A stretch of DNA of 64,000 nt, from contig CANJKZ010000011.1 in the NCBI GenBank assembly GCA_947471745.1, forward strand, positions 2,232,001-2,296,000. Direction: 5' to 3'. A program made the translations under genes and the position numbers. The notes beneath the pieces are model-generated. The model did not search any database. It had not been told where the DNA came from and saw only the letters and a list, made by a program, of their open reading frames with translations. The stretch is from Closterium sp. Naga37s-1. Its lineage: Eukaryota > Streptophyta > Zygnematophyceae > Desmidiales > Closteriaceae. Of this stretch, positions 63,857-64,000 are shown one piece after another (the first letter of the stretch is position 1; the number at the start of each line of letters is the position of its first letter).

Positions 63857-64000
63857 GTCGACACCCTCGCGTACTTCGACGCATGCGAGATAGATTGCGA
63901 CGTCAACAATGGCGCTGACGACAATGTTGACGTTGCAATACCGAGCGACAAAAAAGGGTGGGAACCGGCGGAAGTCATGCAGCTGTCATGGATCCGCCAT
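63857..64000 (+). CDS. Continuation of the host-type ORF split by element G
   Basis: 48 codons in phase with the frame ending at 22914: it begins VDTLAYFDACEIDCDVNNGA, then DDNVDVAIPSDKKGWEPAEV, and ends MQLSWIRH at the window edge with no stop. The GWEPAEVMQLSWIR pattern vaguely recalls the start of a Myb/trihelix-like helix, but this is weak. The gene continues outside the window. Confidence 0.55.

Overview
This window is a graveyard and nest of Ty1/copia-type LTR retrotransposons in what looks like a nuclear genome of the green lineage. Most primer-binding sites read TGGTATCAGAGC or a variant, which matches the 3' end of a plant-type initiator tRNA-Met. The copies are GC-rich, and there are no operons, bacterial promoters or rRNA/tRNA genes. 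A streptophyte or charophyte alga (Closterium-like) would fit, but this is inference. Nearly all long reading frames are gag-pol pieces, most of them broken by frameshifts or stops.

Layout. 6-6806: element A (minus), a short-LTR copia copy. 6807-10596: element B (minus), truncated at integrase and abutting A's 5' LTR. 10722-11066: a complete 345-bp TRIM (two 138-bp LTRs, PBS, PPT, 5-bp target duplication). 11072-12073: AT-richer anonymous DNA with two foldback structures. 12318-20853: element C (plus), with a huge GC-rich leader and a 5' end that does not match its own 3' LTR. 20854-22232: element D (minus), only 5' LTR, leader and start of gag. 22233-22914: the only convincing non-transposon DNA, a promoter-like stretch and the start of an open reading frame. 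22915-63851: one old copia element, G (minus), target duplication CAGAC, carrying nested insertions. 63852-64000: the host reading frame resumes in phase.

Nest. G holds three insertions: H1 (25164-45638), F (47361-54747) and I (54953-60737). H1 holds K (about 30834-44483), and K holds H2 (35402-41883). F and I have exact 5-bp target duplications; H1 and H2 have 4-of-5 matches. Removing the insertions leaves G at about 7.3 kb and H1 at about 6.8 kb, normal copia sizes, and the coding sequence across the sites reads through. K's 3' half is scrambled: an inverted RNase H-3' LTR piece and a 75-bp shard of a Ty3/gypsy integrase sit inside it.

Three lineages recur. The short-LTR lineage (A, B, C, D, F, J/K; LTR about 130 bp) has a C-rich minisatellite leader that differs in every copy, an unusual Gag zinc knuckle, and a repeat-coded linker between integrase and RT. 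Just after the PBS it has a conserved GGGCCCACCAC-like box complementary to the inner part of plant initiator tRNA-Met. The H lineage has 0.8-kb LTRs; H2 is nearly intact. G (0.98-kb LTR) and I (0.5-kb LTR) are separate families. The observations most worth following are the tRNA-complementary box, the host frame split by the nest, the TRIM, and the leader minisatellites.
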